64,000 nt of DNA from Cytobacillus oceanisediminis (lineage in GTDB: Bacteria > Bacillota > Bacilli > Bacillales > Cytobacillaceae). The stretch is taken from positions 62,001 to 126,000 of the forward strand of contig NZ_QGTW01000001.1 in assembly GCF_003182355.1 (NCBI RefSeq), in the 5' to 3' direction. Of this stretch, positions 49,683-57,922 are shown piece after piece; position 1 is the stretch's first letter, and each line of letters begins with the position of its first letter. A program made the translations under genes and the position numbers. Below the pieces are notes generated by a model. It searched no databases. It was not told where the DNA came from and saw nothing but the letters and a program-made list of their open reading frames with translations.

Positions 49683-50432
49683 TTATAAAGCCCATTTCCG
49701 AATCGCTTTGGCAACGCCAGCTTCATCATTTGAAGCAGTCACAGCATTTGCTGTCTCTTTTACAATGTCCTGGGCGTTTCCCATCGCAACTCCCCATCCT
49801 GATTCCTTTATCATGGCAATGTCGTTTAAGCTGTCACCCATTGCCATGACATTTTCCATAGAAATGCCAAGAATTTCGGTTACTTTTTGAATCCCCATTG
49901 CTTTATTGATGCCAAGTGCATTAACTTCAATATTGGTTAAGCTTGAATTGGTAATTTCAAGATCACCCTTTGACTGGAGTTCTTTATGGATGATTTCCCT
50001 TACTTCATCATCAGTGATATCAAATCCAAATTTCAGCCATTCATGGTCGTGGATATTTTCAGGCATTTCATTTGTCCAGACCTGATCACAGCTGGTAGCC
50101 CAGAAATGGGTTTTATGTGTTTGAGATAAATTCCACATCCATTCCATTACCTTAGTATCAACTGGGGTTCTAGAAATTAATTTCCCTTCCGGTCCGAAGA
50201 TTTCACTTCCATTGACCGTAATTAAAAAAGAGTTTAATTCAAGCGAGTCCGCATGATTACGGGCTGTAAGCCTTGATCGGCCGGTACTTAGGATAACTTC
50301 GATCCCTTTCTCCTTTGCTTCGCGGATGGCAAGGCGATTTTCTTCAGGTATTTCCCCTCTTGAATTCAATAAAGTTCCATCCATATCAAGAGCAATTAAT
50401 TTTATCTTTGGAGCTTTCATTTTTTCTGACAT
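49683..50432 (-). CDS. Cof-type HAD-IIB phosphatase
   Basis: This 249-residue enzyme is a HAD-superfamily phosphatase with a large IIB cap. Motif I is LIALDMDGTLLNSRG, motif II lies in EVILSTGRS, motif III is the Lys in INKAMGIQKV and motif IV is AMGDSLNDIAMIKESGWGVA. Such enzymes remove phosphate from sugar phosphates, nucleotides or FMN. The substrate is unknown. GGGAAGG lies before the ATG. Confidence 0.92.
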   Translation of the reverse strand: MSEKMKAPKIKLIALDMDGTLLNSRGEIPEENRLAIREAKEKGIEVILSTGRSRLTARNHADSLELNSFLITVNGSEIFGPEGKLISRTPVDTKVMEWMWNLSQTHKTHFWATSCDQVWTNEMPENIHDHEWLKFGFDITDDEVREIIHKELQSKGDLEITNSSLTNIEVNALGINKAMGIQKVTEILGISMENVMAMGDSLNDIAMIKESGWGVAMGNAQDIVKETANAVTASNDEAGVAKAIRKWAL

Positions 50433-50568
50433 TATAATCTTCCTTCCCTAAACAATAAAGATATTATATAAAGAAATATTATTCCATTCAAAGGAAAGCC
50501 TTTAAAGGCGAATATTTTAATATAAATTGGAAATATCCGTATGTATATTTCCCGATAGGTGAGAAACT

Positions 50569-50658
50569 ATGTATGTACTATTTGTCGTGGTGCTATTGCT
50601 TCCCGCTGGAACCTGCCGTGTTGTTCTTTTTTGCCACTACAACCTCAACATGTTCTAA
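50569..50658 (+). CDS. Possible tiny hydrophobic peptide (29 aa)
   Basis: An ATG lies 5 bases after AGGTGAG. The product starts MYVLFVVVLLLPAGTCRVV and ends in TAA. A possible terminator follows at 50743-50778. Its size and hydrophobic start recall type I toxin or regulatory peptides, but I see no antisense RNA or family match. Confidence 0.3.
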   Translation: MYVLFVVVLLLPAGTCRVVLFCHYNLNMF

Positions 50659-50742
50659 TATAATCATACTCTTTGGGCATTTTTGCAACATTTGAACTGA
50701 AGTGGATTTTTCTTATTTGGAAAAAAAGCAAACAAAGACCCA

Positions 50743-50778
50743 AGCGTAAACCTAATGTTTTGCGCTTTTTTGTATAAT
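50743..50778 (+). terminator. Possible terminator
   Basis: AAGCGTAAAC and GTTTTGCGCTT arms pair imperfectly and are followed by TTTTT. Confidence 0.5.
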
Positions 50779-50798
50779 CATAGTATATTTTGAAAATT

Positions 50799-50825
50799 TG
50801 AAGCCAATGGTTGTTATCTGTCGTC
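50799..50825 (+). promoter_or_regulatory. Candidate ECF-sigma promoter (autoregulatory)
   Basis: TGAAGCC (50799-50805), 16 bases, then CGTC (50822-50825) is one base away from the ECF consensus TGAAACC-N16-CGTC. It lies 65 bases before the sigma factor gene. Confidence 0.6.
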
Positions 50826-50889
50826 TAACTGTCAGTAATATAAAAGGTTACCGGAACCGAGATCAAAATTTTGCTGGGAGGCTGTCAAG

Positions 50890-51456
50890 TTGAGCCCTGA
50901 AGAACGATTAGAGCGGTCAATCGCCTCAAAGGTAGACCGTGCCCTTGTCATTGAAATGATTATGGATGAGTATGGAACAGTATTGAAAAGATTGATATAT
51001 ACCTATGTAAAAGACTGGAATATTGCAAGTGATCTCACACAAGAAACGTTTATAACCGTTTATGAAAAGCTGGAGAGTTTTCAGTATAGGTCCTCTTTTA
51101 AAACATGGATTTTTACGATTGCCATTAATAAAAGCAAAGATTATTTAAAAAGCTGGCATTATCGCAATATGGTTATGAATGAAAAGGTATTTTTTCTTAA
51201 AAAGAACAAAGAAAAAGACCCGGAAACAAAATTTCTTGAGCGTGATCAACAAGATGAATTGCTGAAAGTGATTGAATCGCTATCAGTTAAATATCGGGAA
51301 GTGTTCCTCCTCCATTATTATCAAGACCTTAGTCTTGCCGAAGTCAGCGAAACATTGGATGTCCCTATATCTACTGTGAAAACACGGTTGTACCGAGGGC
51401 AGGAAAAAGTTAAAAAACTTTATTCCTCAATAGAAAGAGGTGAACAGCATGGCTGA
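50890..51456 (+). CDS. ECF-type RNA polymerase sigma factor
   Basis: This 188-residue sigma factor has region 2 (LKRLIYTYVKDWNIASDLTQ, then ETFITVYEKL and SFKTWIFTIAINKSKDYL) and region 4 (LSVKYREVFLLHYYQDLSLA, then EVSETLDVPISTVKTRLYRG). It starts with TTG 8 bases after GGGAGG. The next gene overlaps its end by 8 bases and encodes a single-pass membrane protein, the usual place for an anti-sigma factor. A matching promoter upstream suggests autoregulation. It is close to the SigM/SigV/YlaC group, but I cannot say which. Confidence 0.93.
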   Translation: MSPEERLERSIASKVDRALVIEMIMDEYGTVLKRLIYTYVKDWNIASDLTQETFITVYEKLESFQYRSSFKTWIFTIAINKSKDYLKSWHYRNMVMNEKVFFLKKNKEKDPETKFLERDQQDELLKVIESLSVKYREVFLLHYYQDLSLAEVSETLDVPISTVKTRLYRGQEKVKKLYSSIERGEQHG

Positions 51457-52534
51457 ACTGAAGCAGGAAGTGAAACAAACTATAAATGCTTCATGGCCGG
51501 AAGAGGCGATTTTTACCGAGGAAGAAAAACAGCGTGTTAGAAGTCGAATAGGCTCTTATGCGATCCAAAGCAAGAAAATGAAAAAAGATTATGTTCCAAA
51601 GGCACTTACTGCTGCAGCTGTGGCAGGCTTTGTGATCTTAATGGGCGGAATCGCCGGCAATCAGACTGGATTCTTTAATCAGCAAAACGGTGAACAGATC
51701 GTGTCTGAGGGAAAACCTTTTTACCCAGGAATGGCAAGTGGAGATATGCTGAACGGCTGGGAACTGAAGAAAATAGATTCTAATTCAAATGGCAATTCTA
51801 TTGCTGTTTTTGCAGGGAAAGCTGAAGTGGCAGGTACCCTTGAATTTCAAAAAGAAAATGTCTTTCTGCTGCCAGATCAAGCTTCTCTGGAGCAATTGCC
51901 GATTATGGAAGGGAAGAATCCAAGGATTTCTTTTAGTGAGAAAGACCAGCAGATGCTAAAAAAGGTTTTCGGCATTGCTTCTGCTGTTAAAGTGGAAGAA
52001 GTTTCGCTTATTATTAATGAATATAGAGCGCACAGTACTTTAGATGATCAGGCAAAGGTTTTAGAGGCAGTAATACCAAAAGAGCCAGAAAGAACGTCCA
52101 CTCCTTTTCACCTGTTCTTAAAAGATGGCAAGGATCTTGTTCTTACAGAACCATTGAATCACGTATATAAAGAGTTTTCAATGAGGAAAGAAGATGAAAT
52201 TTTAAGAGGTTTATCGCCGGCGGAAGTATTTCAGCTTTATTTATTTGCAGAGGAAGTAGAGGACTATTTTACCCAGTATGCCCTGTTTAATCATGACCCT
52301 GATGTTGAAAAAACCTTCAAAACCGTGAACGATTATCTGCAAGCGATCAACGAATCCCCATCTTTAGCGGAAGAACAGACCTTATTATATAAAGTGAAAA
52401 ATGGACCATTGGAAGAAGTCATAATCGATGACTCATCTGCGTATATTTCGATCTTGAAAGAAGAAGGCCTTGGATTTGGACTAAGCAAAAATAGTGATGG
52501 AATATGGAAAGTAAACTGGATGCCAACTCAATAA
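51449..52534 (+). CDS. Probable anti-sigma factor, membrane protein
   Basis: This 361-residue protein has a short cytoplasmic N-terminus (AELKQEVKQTINASWPEEAI), one membrane helix (about residues 52-70, LTAAAVAGFVILMGGIAGN) and a large outer domain. Position and topology fit an anti-sigma factor that holds the ECF sigma at the membrane. The N-terminus lacks the HxxxCxxC zinc motif of classical anti-sigma domains. The outer domain may sense envelope stress. GAGGTG lies 6 bases before the ATG, inside the sigma gene. A terminator follows. Confidence 0.72.
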   Translation: MAELKQEVKQTINASWPEEAIFTEEEKQRVRSRIGSYAIQSKKMKKDYVPKALTAAAVAGFVILMGGIAGNQTGFFNQQNGEQIVSEGKPFYPGMASGDMLNGWELKKIDSNSNGNSIAVFAGKAEVAGTLEFQKENVFLLPDQASLEQLPIMEGKNPRISFSEKDQQMLKKVFGIASAVKVEEVSLIINEYRAHSTLDDQAKVLEAVIPKEPERTSTPFHLFLKDGKDLVLTEPLNHVYKEFSMRKEDEILRGLSPAEVFQLYLFAEEVEDYFTQYALFNHDPDVEKTFKTVNDYLQAINESPSLAEEQTLLYKVKNGPLEEVIIDDSSAYISILKEEGLGFGLSKNSDGIWKVNWMPTQ

Positions 52535-52540
52535 TCAGGA

Positions 52541-52569
52541 GCTTGTACCTTAATTGGTGCAAGCTTTTT
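52541..52569. terminator. Terminator of sigma/anti-sigma operon
   Basis: GCTTGTACC pairs with GGTGCAAGC (one G-U) and is followed by TTTTT. The convergent gene at 52573 ends just beyond it. Confidence 0.82.
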
Positions 52570-52572
52570 CTA

Positions 52573-52863
52573 TCAGCTAAACAGCCTCCCAAAGAATACT
52601 ATAATCGCCAATACGGCTGAAAGAAATAAAGTGATGACAATCGAAAAAAGAACATGGAAGCCTGACTGCCAATTTTGAACTTTTTTAAGGACGAATACAC
52701 TGAGGAAAAAGACGCTTATTGTCAGAACGAGGAGTACTGAAAAAGGACGCTGACCTATTTTATTTAGGTAAATATCATATAAAGGCGAAAATCCGAGCAG
52801 TAAAAATAATCCCAAACAAATAAAAGAAAGGATAAATAAAAGATGGCTTAATTTTTCCGGCAT
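52573..52863 (-). CDS. Small membrane protein of unknown function (96 aa)
   Basis: The product has three membrane helices: LLFILSFICLGLFLLLGF, FSVLLVLTISVFFLSVFVL and VLFSIVITLFLSAVLAIIV. AAAGGGGG lies 7 bases before the ATG. It stands alone and I do not recognise the family. Confidence 0.68.
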   Translation of the reverse strand: MPEKLSHLLFILSFICLGLFLLLGFSPLYDIYLNKIGQRPFSVLLVLTISVFFLSVFVLKKVQNWQSGFHVLFSIVITLFLSAVLAIIVFFGRLFS

Positions 52864-53016
52864 AATTAGTCCCCCTTTCTTTTAAACTGACTTTAAAAGA
52901 ATCCCTTTTGATAATATGTATGAATAAATCTTGCAGTATAAAACTTGTAATTCATTGAATGTTTATATATGGTAAAACTATGTTTAGCTATTACCGAAAT
53001 AAAAGAAGGTTTTTTA

Positions 53017-54084
53017 GTGAAGAAAAATTTGATTATCACCTTTTTAACAGCTTTTATTGGAGCATTCATATTTTCCCTGCTGCATATTCCTGTCGCTTTC
53101 CTGCTTGGAGCAATGACTGCCGTCATGATCGGCAGCCGCATAAGCAGCATTCCCTTTTATTGGCCTGTAAAGCTGCGTGATGCTGGCATCATAATTGTTG
53201 GGTATAGTATTGGCCTTGCTTTCACAAAGGAAGCTGTGGTATTAATCCTGCAAAAGCTTCCTTTTATCCTGCTCATTACAGTTTCCATGCTTCTCTTCAG
53301 TGCGTTATCTGCTCTCTTGATCTCTAAATTATCGGGCATCAATTATCCAACTGTTTTGATCGGCAGCATTCCCGGAGGGCTTTCGCAAATGATTTTGCTG
53401 GCAGAAGAGATAAAAGGAATTGATATAACGGTTGTAACGTTTATGCAGGTTGCGAGGTTGACGATGATTATTTTTATCGTCCCTTTCATGATATTCGGGC
53501 CATGGTTTCATGCATCGCCTGGTACGGTTATGCAGGCAGCTGATCCTTTGTGGACTGATTTATTTCCGAATATTTTGCTGTTTGCCTTTGTTTCTTTTAT
53601 TGGCATAATATTGAGTAAGCGCCTGCGCCTGCCTACACCATACTTATTAGGACCCATTTTGGGAACAGCGGCTCTTGTTATCTCCGGAATCAATGGGCCG
53701 GAACTGCCTCCTGCGTTACTGGACCTTTCACAGCTGCTAATAGGTGTTCATATCGGCCTGATGATGAAGCCTGAAAAACTTCCCCACAAAGCAAGAACCA
53801 TTTCGCTGGCAGCTTTAAACGGCCTCCTTCTCATAGGGGGTTCCCTTTTGCTGAGTATGCTGATTATGAGGTTTTTCCACTTCTCCCCTGCCACCAGTTT
53901 TTTAAGTCTCGCACCGGGCGGAATGGACCAAATGGCGATTATCGCCCATGAAATTCATGCCAATTTAGCAATCGTAACCGGTTACCAGCTTTTTCGATTG
54001 TTCTTTATTTTTTTTGCGGTTCCGCCCTTTTTAAAATGGATATTTTATAAGTTTAACAATAAGAAGCAGAAGACTTCTGTTTAA
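53017..54084 (+). CDS. AbrB-family (PF05145) membrane protein
   Basis: This protein of about 355 residues has ten to eleven helices in two related halves. SIPGGLSQMILLAEEIKGID in the first half and LAPGGMDQMAIIAHEIHANL in the second are the duplicated GGxxQM signature of the family misnamed AbrB or ammonia monooxygenase-like. It is likely a transporter, but the substrate is unknown. I start at GTG behind AGAAGG; the longest frame adds 16 residues with no ribosome site. A terminator follows. Confidence 0.86.
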   Translation: MKKNLIITFLTAFIGAFIFSLLHIPVAFLLGAMTAVMIGSRISSIPFYWPVKLRDAGIIIVGYSIGLAFTKEAVVLILQKLPFILLITVSMLLFSALSALLISKLSGINYPTVLIGSIPGGLSQMILLAEEIKGIDITVVTFMQVARLTMIIFIVPFMIFGPWFHASPGTVMQAADPLWTDLFPNILLFAFVSFIGIILSKRLRLPTPYLLGPILGTAALVISGINGPELPPALLDLSQLLIGVHIGLMMKPEKLPHKARTISLAALNGLLLIGGSLLLSMLIMRFFHFSPATSFLSLAPGGMDQMAIIAHEIHANLAIVTGYQLFRLFFIFFAVPPFLKWIFYKFNNKKQKTSV

Positions 54085-54089
54085 AAACA

Positions 54090-54122
54090 GGGACTGCCTA
54101 TATAAATGGCAGTCCCTTTCGC
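54090..54122 (+). terminator. Terminator of AbrB-family gene
   Basis: GGGACTGCC and GGCAGTCCC pair around a 9-base loop, followed by TTTC. Confidence 0.8.
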
Positions 54123-54150
54123 ATTAAAAAATTTCAATTTTCCTAGTATA

Positions 54151-54900
54151 CTAGTTTATCACAACTGCCTGTGAACCCATTAGCTCCCAAGCCTTAATAA
54201 ACGCCTCTTTAGGAACTTTTTTGTTTTTTATACCGTACGGATCATTTACGTAAATATAATTTTCATCATAGCCAGTGATCGCAACACTATGCATCTGAAA
54301 CGTGACATTAACCGGTCCGTTTGGCGTATTCCAGGTCTCAAATGAAGCCGCTGGCGAAAGGCTCGCGGTTGTAATGATCCATACAGGAGATCCGTCTGCC
54401 ACCTTCTGAAGAAGCACGTTAAATGGATTGCCAGTCAGATTTTCCGCACGGTCAGGGAAGTACTTCTTGGCGAGTTCAAATATTGGTCCTTGATACACAC
54501 CTAATCCTGGTCCATCCTCCATGTTTCCGACAAACCCTTGATTGGGATTGCCATACCCTCCGTTATTGTACCGAAGCGGCACCCGGTTAATTTCATTTGC
54601 CAAATCATTTTTCGTAACATCAATACCCTCATATTTCATAACCATGGCGAGACTTGTCACTTCACAGCCATTATATAAACGCGGACTATCCATTTGATTG
54701 AATAAAGGGACATCAAGAAGAACGGATTGTTTCATTTCTTCTTTTATGGAAGGCAGATGTTTTGCTTCAGCATGAGGAACTGCTGTATAGTGTATCTCAT
54801 TTTCTCTTGATTTTTCGCCCTTCCCCATCTGAACACTTCCTAAAGTCAGCGACAAACCAATCCCTGCAGCGACAGATACAGCAATAATCCTATTACCCAA
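54151..54900 (-). CDS. Secreted C39-like cysteine peptidase (YvpB-like)
   Basis: This protein of about 249 residues has a signal peptide or anchor (NRIIAVSVAAGIGLSLTLGS) and a papain-like C39_2 domain. The catalytic Cys is in YNGCEVTSLAMVMKYEG, the His in MHSVAITGYDE and the Asn/Asp in YIYVNDPYG. No ABC exporter is beside it, so it is not a bacteriocin processing enzyme. I start at TTG, 8 bases after AAAGGAG; the longest frame begins before that site. The substrate is unknown. Confidence 0.85.
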   Translation of the reverse strand: MGNRIIAVSVAAGIGLSLTLGSVQMGKGEKSRENEIHYTAVPHAEAKHLPSIKEEMKQSVLLDVPLFNQMDSPRLYNGCEVTSLAMVMKYEGIDVTKNDLANEINRVPLRYNNGGYGNPNQGFVGNMEDGPGLGVYQGPIFELAKKYFPDRAENLTGNPFNVLLQKVADGSPVWIITTASLSPAASFETWNTPNGPVNVTFQMHSVAITGYDENYIYVNDPYGIKNKKVPKEAFIKAWELMGSQAVVIN

Positions 54901-55149
54901 TTTACCTACTCCTTTTCCCAACAATGCTGCTTGATTTTAGTGCTTTACTAGTTTACTAAAATCCAAGATCCATTGTGCCATACCCAGGGAAATATGACAA
55001 ATTAACTGACTCTTTTTCAAATTCTTCATTATTTTTGTAAGAAATCGGCTGTTTTGCTTATTTCTGATGAATAACGTCTTCTTTTGAGAGCTTTTGTCAT
55101 GTGGCAGGAAAAAGGGGGAGCCCGTGCTGAATACGTTTACAAGCTGCTT

Positions 55150-55170
55150 TTTCGGAAGAACCTTCCGAAA
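55150..55170. promoter_or_regulatory. 21-bp perfect palindrome upstream of MerR-like gene
   Basis: TTTCGGAAG (55150-55158) and CTTCCGAAA (55162-55170) are perfect inverted arms around AAC. The same TTCGGAAG-N3-CTTCCGAA core occurs inside the gene at 55774-55792. It may be an operator bound by the MerR-like protein. Confidence 0.6.
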
Positions 55171-55210
55171 CATTCAGAATACCAACTAATCGATGAAAGG
55201 GCTGAGTTAA

Positions 55211-56146
55211 ATGGATACACAATACATGAAAGCATACACCATTAAAGAGGTTTCGAAATTGCTGAATGTTCCGCCTGGGACTTTAAGACAATGGGAAAAG
55301 GATTTAAATGGCCTTCTTTTGATACCAAGGTCAAAACAGGGTGCCAGGTTTTATACAGAGCATGAAATCGCTTTGCTTGAAAAAGTGAAGCAAATGCGTG
55401 ATAAAAATTTGAGCAAGGAAATGATTCGCGATTTAATGCAGAAACATATGGACCTAACTTCAGAAGCTGGTTCCGAAACATCCGAAACCTTTTTGGCGCC
55501 AGTACAGCAGGAATCCGGAGTACATACTGGTAAGCATTCAGCCATGGACGCAGAGCAGTTCATGGCTTTGATGGAAAACTTTAAAGATAGCTTGATTACC
55601 GACGTCAGAAATGAAATCCGCAACGGCATCCGAAAGGAGGTATTAGAAGAAGTGAAAAAAGAGATTTCTAAAGGATCATTGCATACGGTTAAAAGCCTTT
55701 CAGACTCTATTTATAAGTCGGGAGAAAAAACAAAGGCCGAAATTGTAGACCTTTCTACCCGGATCCAGCAAGCTTCGGAAGATACTTCCGAAGTGGTCGG
55801 AACTCTTTCCAAGAGGGTTGCGAAGAGTTCGAAACGCACTTCCGACCAAATCCATCAATTAACAAACAAGCTGGCTGAATCTTCGGAGGCTTCTTCCGAA
55901 GAATTCAAAACCATGATCCATTACATCTCCTCTTCTGCAGAGGTTACCAGCACCGAAATCAGCTCGCTGATCGAAACCTTAAACACAGACAGGGAAATCT
56001 ACATTGAAACCATCAACAAAGAACGCGAACAATACTGGCATGAAGTCAAACAAAGAGAGGATGTCTTCCAGGATATGATCGTCTCCTTCCGAAACGCTGC
56101 TGCAGCACAGGAACAGACGAAAAAATGGTGGGAGTTTTGGAAGTAA
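55211..56146 (+). CDS. MerR-type DNA-binding protein with long coiled coil (DUF3967-like)
   Basis: This 311-residue protein starts with a MerR-like winged helix (TIKEVSKLLNVPPGTLRQWE, residues 9-75). A linker follows, then a long helical region with an 18-residue repeat from about 170 to 250: SEDTSEVVGTLSKRVAKS, SKRTSDQIHQLTNKLAES, SEASSEEFKTMIHYISSS, each unit with S-x-x-x-S and spaced hydrophobic residues. It ends KKWWEFWK, as in DUF3967 proteins. MerR head plus coiled coil recalls chromosome-anchoring RacA, but the sequence is not close. Its DNA palindromes are described separately. The ATG lies behind a GGGCTGAG stretch with weak ribosome-site character. Confidence 0.82.
   Translation: MDTQYMKAYTIKEVSKLLNVPPGTLRQWEKDLNGLLLIPRSKQGARFYTEHEIALLEKVKQMRDKNLSKEMIRDLMQKHMDLTSEAGSETSETFLAPVQQESGVHTGKHSAMDAEQFMALMENFKDSLITDVRNEIRNGIRKEVLEEVKKEISKGSLHTVKSLSDSIYKSGEKTKAEIVDLSTRIQQASEDTSEVVGTLSKRVAKSSKRTSDQIHQLTNKLAESSEASSEEFKTMIHYISSSAEVTSTEISSLIETLNTDREIYIETINKEREQYWHEVKQREDVFQDMIVSFRNAAAAQEQTKKWWEFWK
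55773..55901 (+). repeat. Three in-gene palindromes at 54-bp spacing
   Basis: CTTCGGAAG-ATA-CTTCCGAAG lies at 55773-55793 (perfect), a weaker copy (core from 55828, three mismatches) follows, and CTTCGGAGG-CTT-CTTCCGAAG lies at 55881-55901 (one mismatch). Copies start every 54 bases, matching the 18-residue protein repeat. A fourth copy with two mismatches in the core lies at 55458-55478. Confidence 0.75.
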
Positions 56147-56331
56147 GGAAAGCGGTAATGTAAATGAAAAATAACGAGATTAAGGTGTGAGGAATTAGGA
56201 ACAGAGTATTTGAAATCGGTTTTAGCTAAAAAAGTATCTGTATTTTATTATGAAGTAAGTCACTTCGTTGGGAAGCATAGCGATAAAATAAAATTCATCT
56301 TTTTATAGTTTCACAGCACTCCCCTGAGTAA

Positions 56332-56469
56332 ATGGCAAAAAAGGCATTGATGCCGCTTCTCCTTCCATTTCCCTATGGAAGCTCATATGATCACGGAATT
56401 GAGGAAAGTGCAGCGATATATGGTCGCCATGGAGCTCCAAAGAAGTCGAAATTGAAAAACAAAGATTGA
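56332..56469 (+). CDS. Possible small protein (45 aa)
   Basis: The frame encodes MAKKALMPLLLPFPYGSSYD, then HGIEESAAIYGRHGAPKK and a basic end. The amino-acid pattern looks natural, but the ribosome site is weak (CTGAG). It could be a real small gene or a remnant. The family is not recognised. Confidence 0.3.
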   Translation: MAKKALMPLLLPFPYGSSYDHGIEESAAIYGRHGAPKKSKLKNKD

Positions 56470-56516
56470 ATGGTGCCCTAGAAAGCTAAGCTCCCCTTCC
56501 CTCTTTCATTAAATCT

Positions 56517-56547
56517 AAAAAACCAGGAGATATTCTCCTGGTTTTAG
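56517..56547. terminator. Bidirectional terminator
   Basis: ACCAGGAGA and TCTCCTGGT arms with T runs on both sides lie just after the DUF3231 remnant. Confidence 0.88.
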
Positions 56548-56552
56548 TGTTT

Positions 56553-56775
56553 TTAGTTCTGCTTGTCCGCAAGGTCGTCTCTGTTTGGTGATCCGGGCGG
56601 CTGCTCCAGCCATTTGTTTTTGATCATGATGTCTGCCCCGTCTTTGGCAAATTGGGCAATTTCGAGCGAAAGTCTTTTCATAGTTCATAATCAGGTCGCT
56701 TCTCTTGCTCGCTGATGCTGCAGTGGCATAACTTCCCGTTCCAATTGTACTGAGAAAAAGCTATTATCTGCATCA
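56553..56775 (-). pseudogene. Remnant of a DUF3231-family gene
   Basis: Minus-strand blocks TIGTGSYATAASASKRSDLI and, after a frameshift near 56681, LSLEIAQFAKDGADIMIKNK and WLEQPPGSPNRDDLADKQN match the C-terminal end of DUF3231 proteins in order. A further frameshifted block (MMQIIAFSQ) may precede them. The full family has about 330 residues, so most of the gene is lost. The terminator behind it is intact. Confidence 0.7.
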
Positions 56776-56855
56776 TCAATCGCTACTCAGGTCTTGGAAG
56801 CTCACAAACCTTCTATGTCTAACTTTATTGGGCCAGATCAGCAGGAGCTGCTTTC

Positions 56856-57680
56856 CTAATCTGTAAGAGAGCTTGGTTTAATGTTTTTCCCATAAAATAT
56901 TTCATCCATCTCGGTTGTAAGACGTTCCGTAATTTCCTCAACTTCTTCCGGGGCAAGTTTATCTTTGGTATAGCCGAACAAATAATTATCCAAATCAAAG
57001 TCACGGATTTTACATTTAGTATGGAAGGTATGTGCCTGATAAATATTTACATCGATCATATCGAATTCTTCTTTAGCATCTTCAGGTATATAGTTTTGTA
57101 TGGAATTAATATCATGGTCAATGTAAAGCTTTTTCCCATCTTTATCTCTTGTAAATCCCCGAACGCGATAATCGATGGTCATTATGTCTGTGTCAAATGA
57201 GTGGATTAGATAATTAAGAGCCTTTAGCGGGGAAATTTCTCCGCATGTTGACACATCGATATCTGCCCTGAAAGTGCTGATTCCTTCATCCGGATGGTAC
57301 TCCGGATATGTATGCACAGTAATATGGCTTTTATCAAGCTGCATGACAACGTTGTCCGGCAGAGGACCAGGTGATTCATCATAGGATTCATCAGGCACCT
57401 CGACTACTGGCCCTTCTGATACGAGTACCGTGACACTTGCCCCCTGGGGGACATAGTCCTGCTGCGCTACATTTAATACATGTGCACCTATAATATCCGA
57501 AACGTCGCTTAATATTTTCGTCAATCGTTCCGCGCTATATTCTTCATCAATGTATTCAATATATGCTTCACGCTCTTCCCTCGTTTTTGTATAACAAATA
57601 TCATACATATTAAAGCTTAATGATTTGGTCAAATTATTAAAGCCATGAAGCTCAATTCTTTGTTCCGGTGTTAATTTCAA
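56856..57680 (-). CDS. speD: S-adenosylmethionine decarboxylase (E. coli type)
   Basis: This protein of about 274 residues makes decarboxylated AdoMet for spermidine synthesis. It is a proenzyme that cuts itself before Ser118 in [12 protein letters not shown] to form the pyruvoyl group; [19 protein letters not shown] supplies the catalytic Cys. [17 protein letters not shown] and the length match the large bacterial class rather than the short SpeH form. It starts with TTG 7 bases after AAAGGGGG; the longest frame adds twelve residues. No spermidine synthase gene is beside it. Confidence 0.93.
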   Translation of the reverse strand: MKLTPEQRIELHGFNNLTKSLSFNMYDICYTKTREEREAYIEYIDEEYSAERLTKILSDVSDIIGAHVLNVAQQDYVPQGASVTVLVSEGPVVEVPDESYDESPGPLPDNVVMQLDKSHITVHTYPEYHPDEGISTFRADIDVSTCGEISPLKALNYLIHSFDTDIMTIDYRVRGFTRDKDGKKLYIDHDINSIQNYIPEDAKEEFDMIDVNIYQAHTFHTKCKIRDFDLDNYLFGYTKDKLAPEEVEEITERLTTEMDEIFYGKNIKPSSLTD

Positions 57681-57922
57681 TTGTCTTCCCCCTTTGTTTC
57701 TGCTCAGTCTCTTCATTTTTATATTATGTTACCCAATCTTTTCTTTTAAAAACGGAATTTGTCGAATTCGAGGTATTAAATTGGGTTAATTCTCTTTATT
57801 ATTTGGGTAGTAAAAAAAGGAAAGTACGCATCTTTTGCTTCTGGGGATTTTTAAAACTTATAATGATTGGGTATACCTTTGATAGATAAGATACGCGGTA
57901 CACCTGAAAGGATGGTGACGAA

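Noticed and set aside
49683..49890. Open frames on the plus strand opposite the HAD phosphatase
   Set aside because: They are shadows of a well-conserved gene on the other strand.
54151..54900. Bacteriocin-processing C39 peptidase
   Set aside because: There is no ABC exporter and no bacteriocin precursor nearby, and the protein has its own signal peptide; it fits the free-standing C39-like group.
54937..55173. 78-codon minus-strand frame overlapping the palindrome
   Set aside because: There is no ribosome site and the frame crosses the inverted repeat at 55150-55170; the composition is unlike a real protein.
55211..56146. RacA as a firm name
   Set aside because: The domain plan is similar, but the N-terminal sequence and the KKWWEFWK end fit DUF3967 proteins better.
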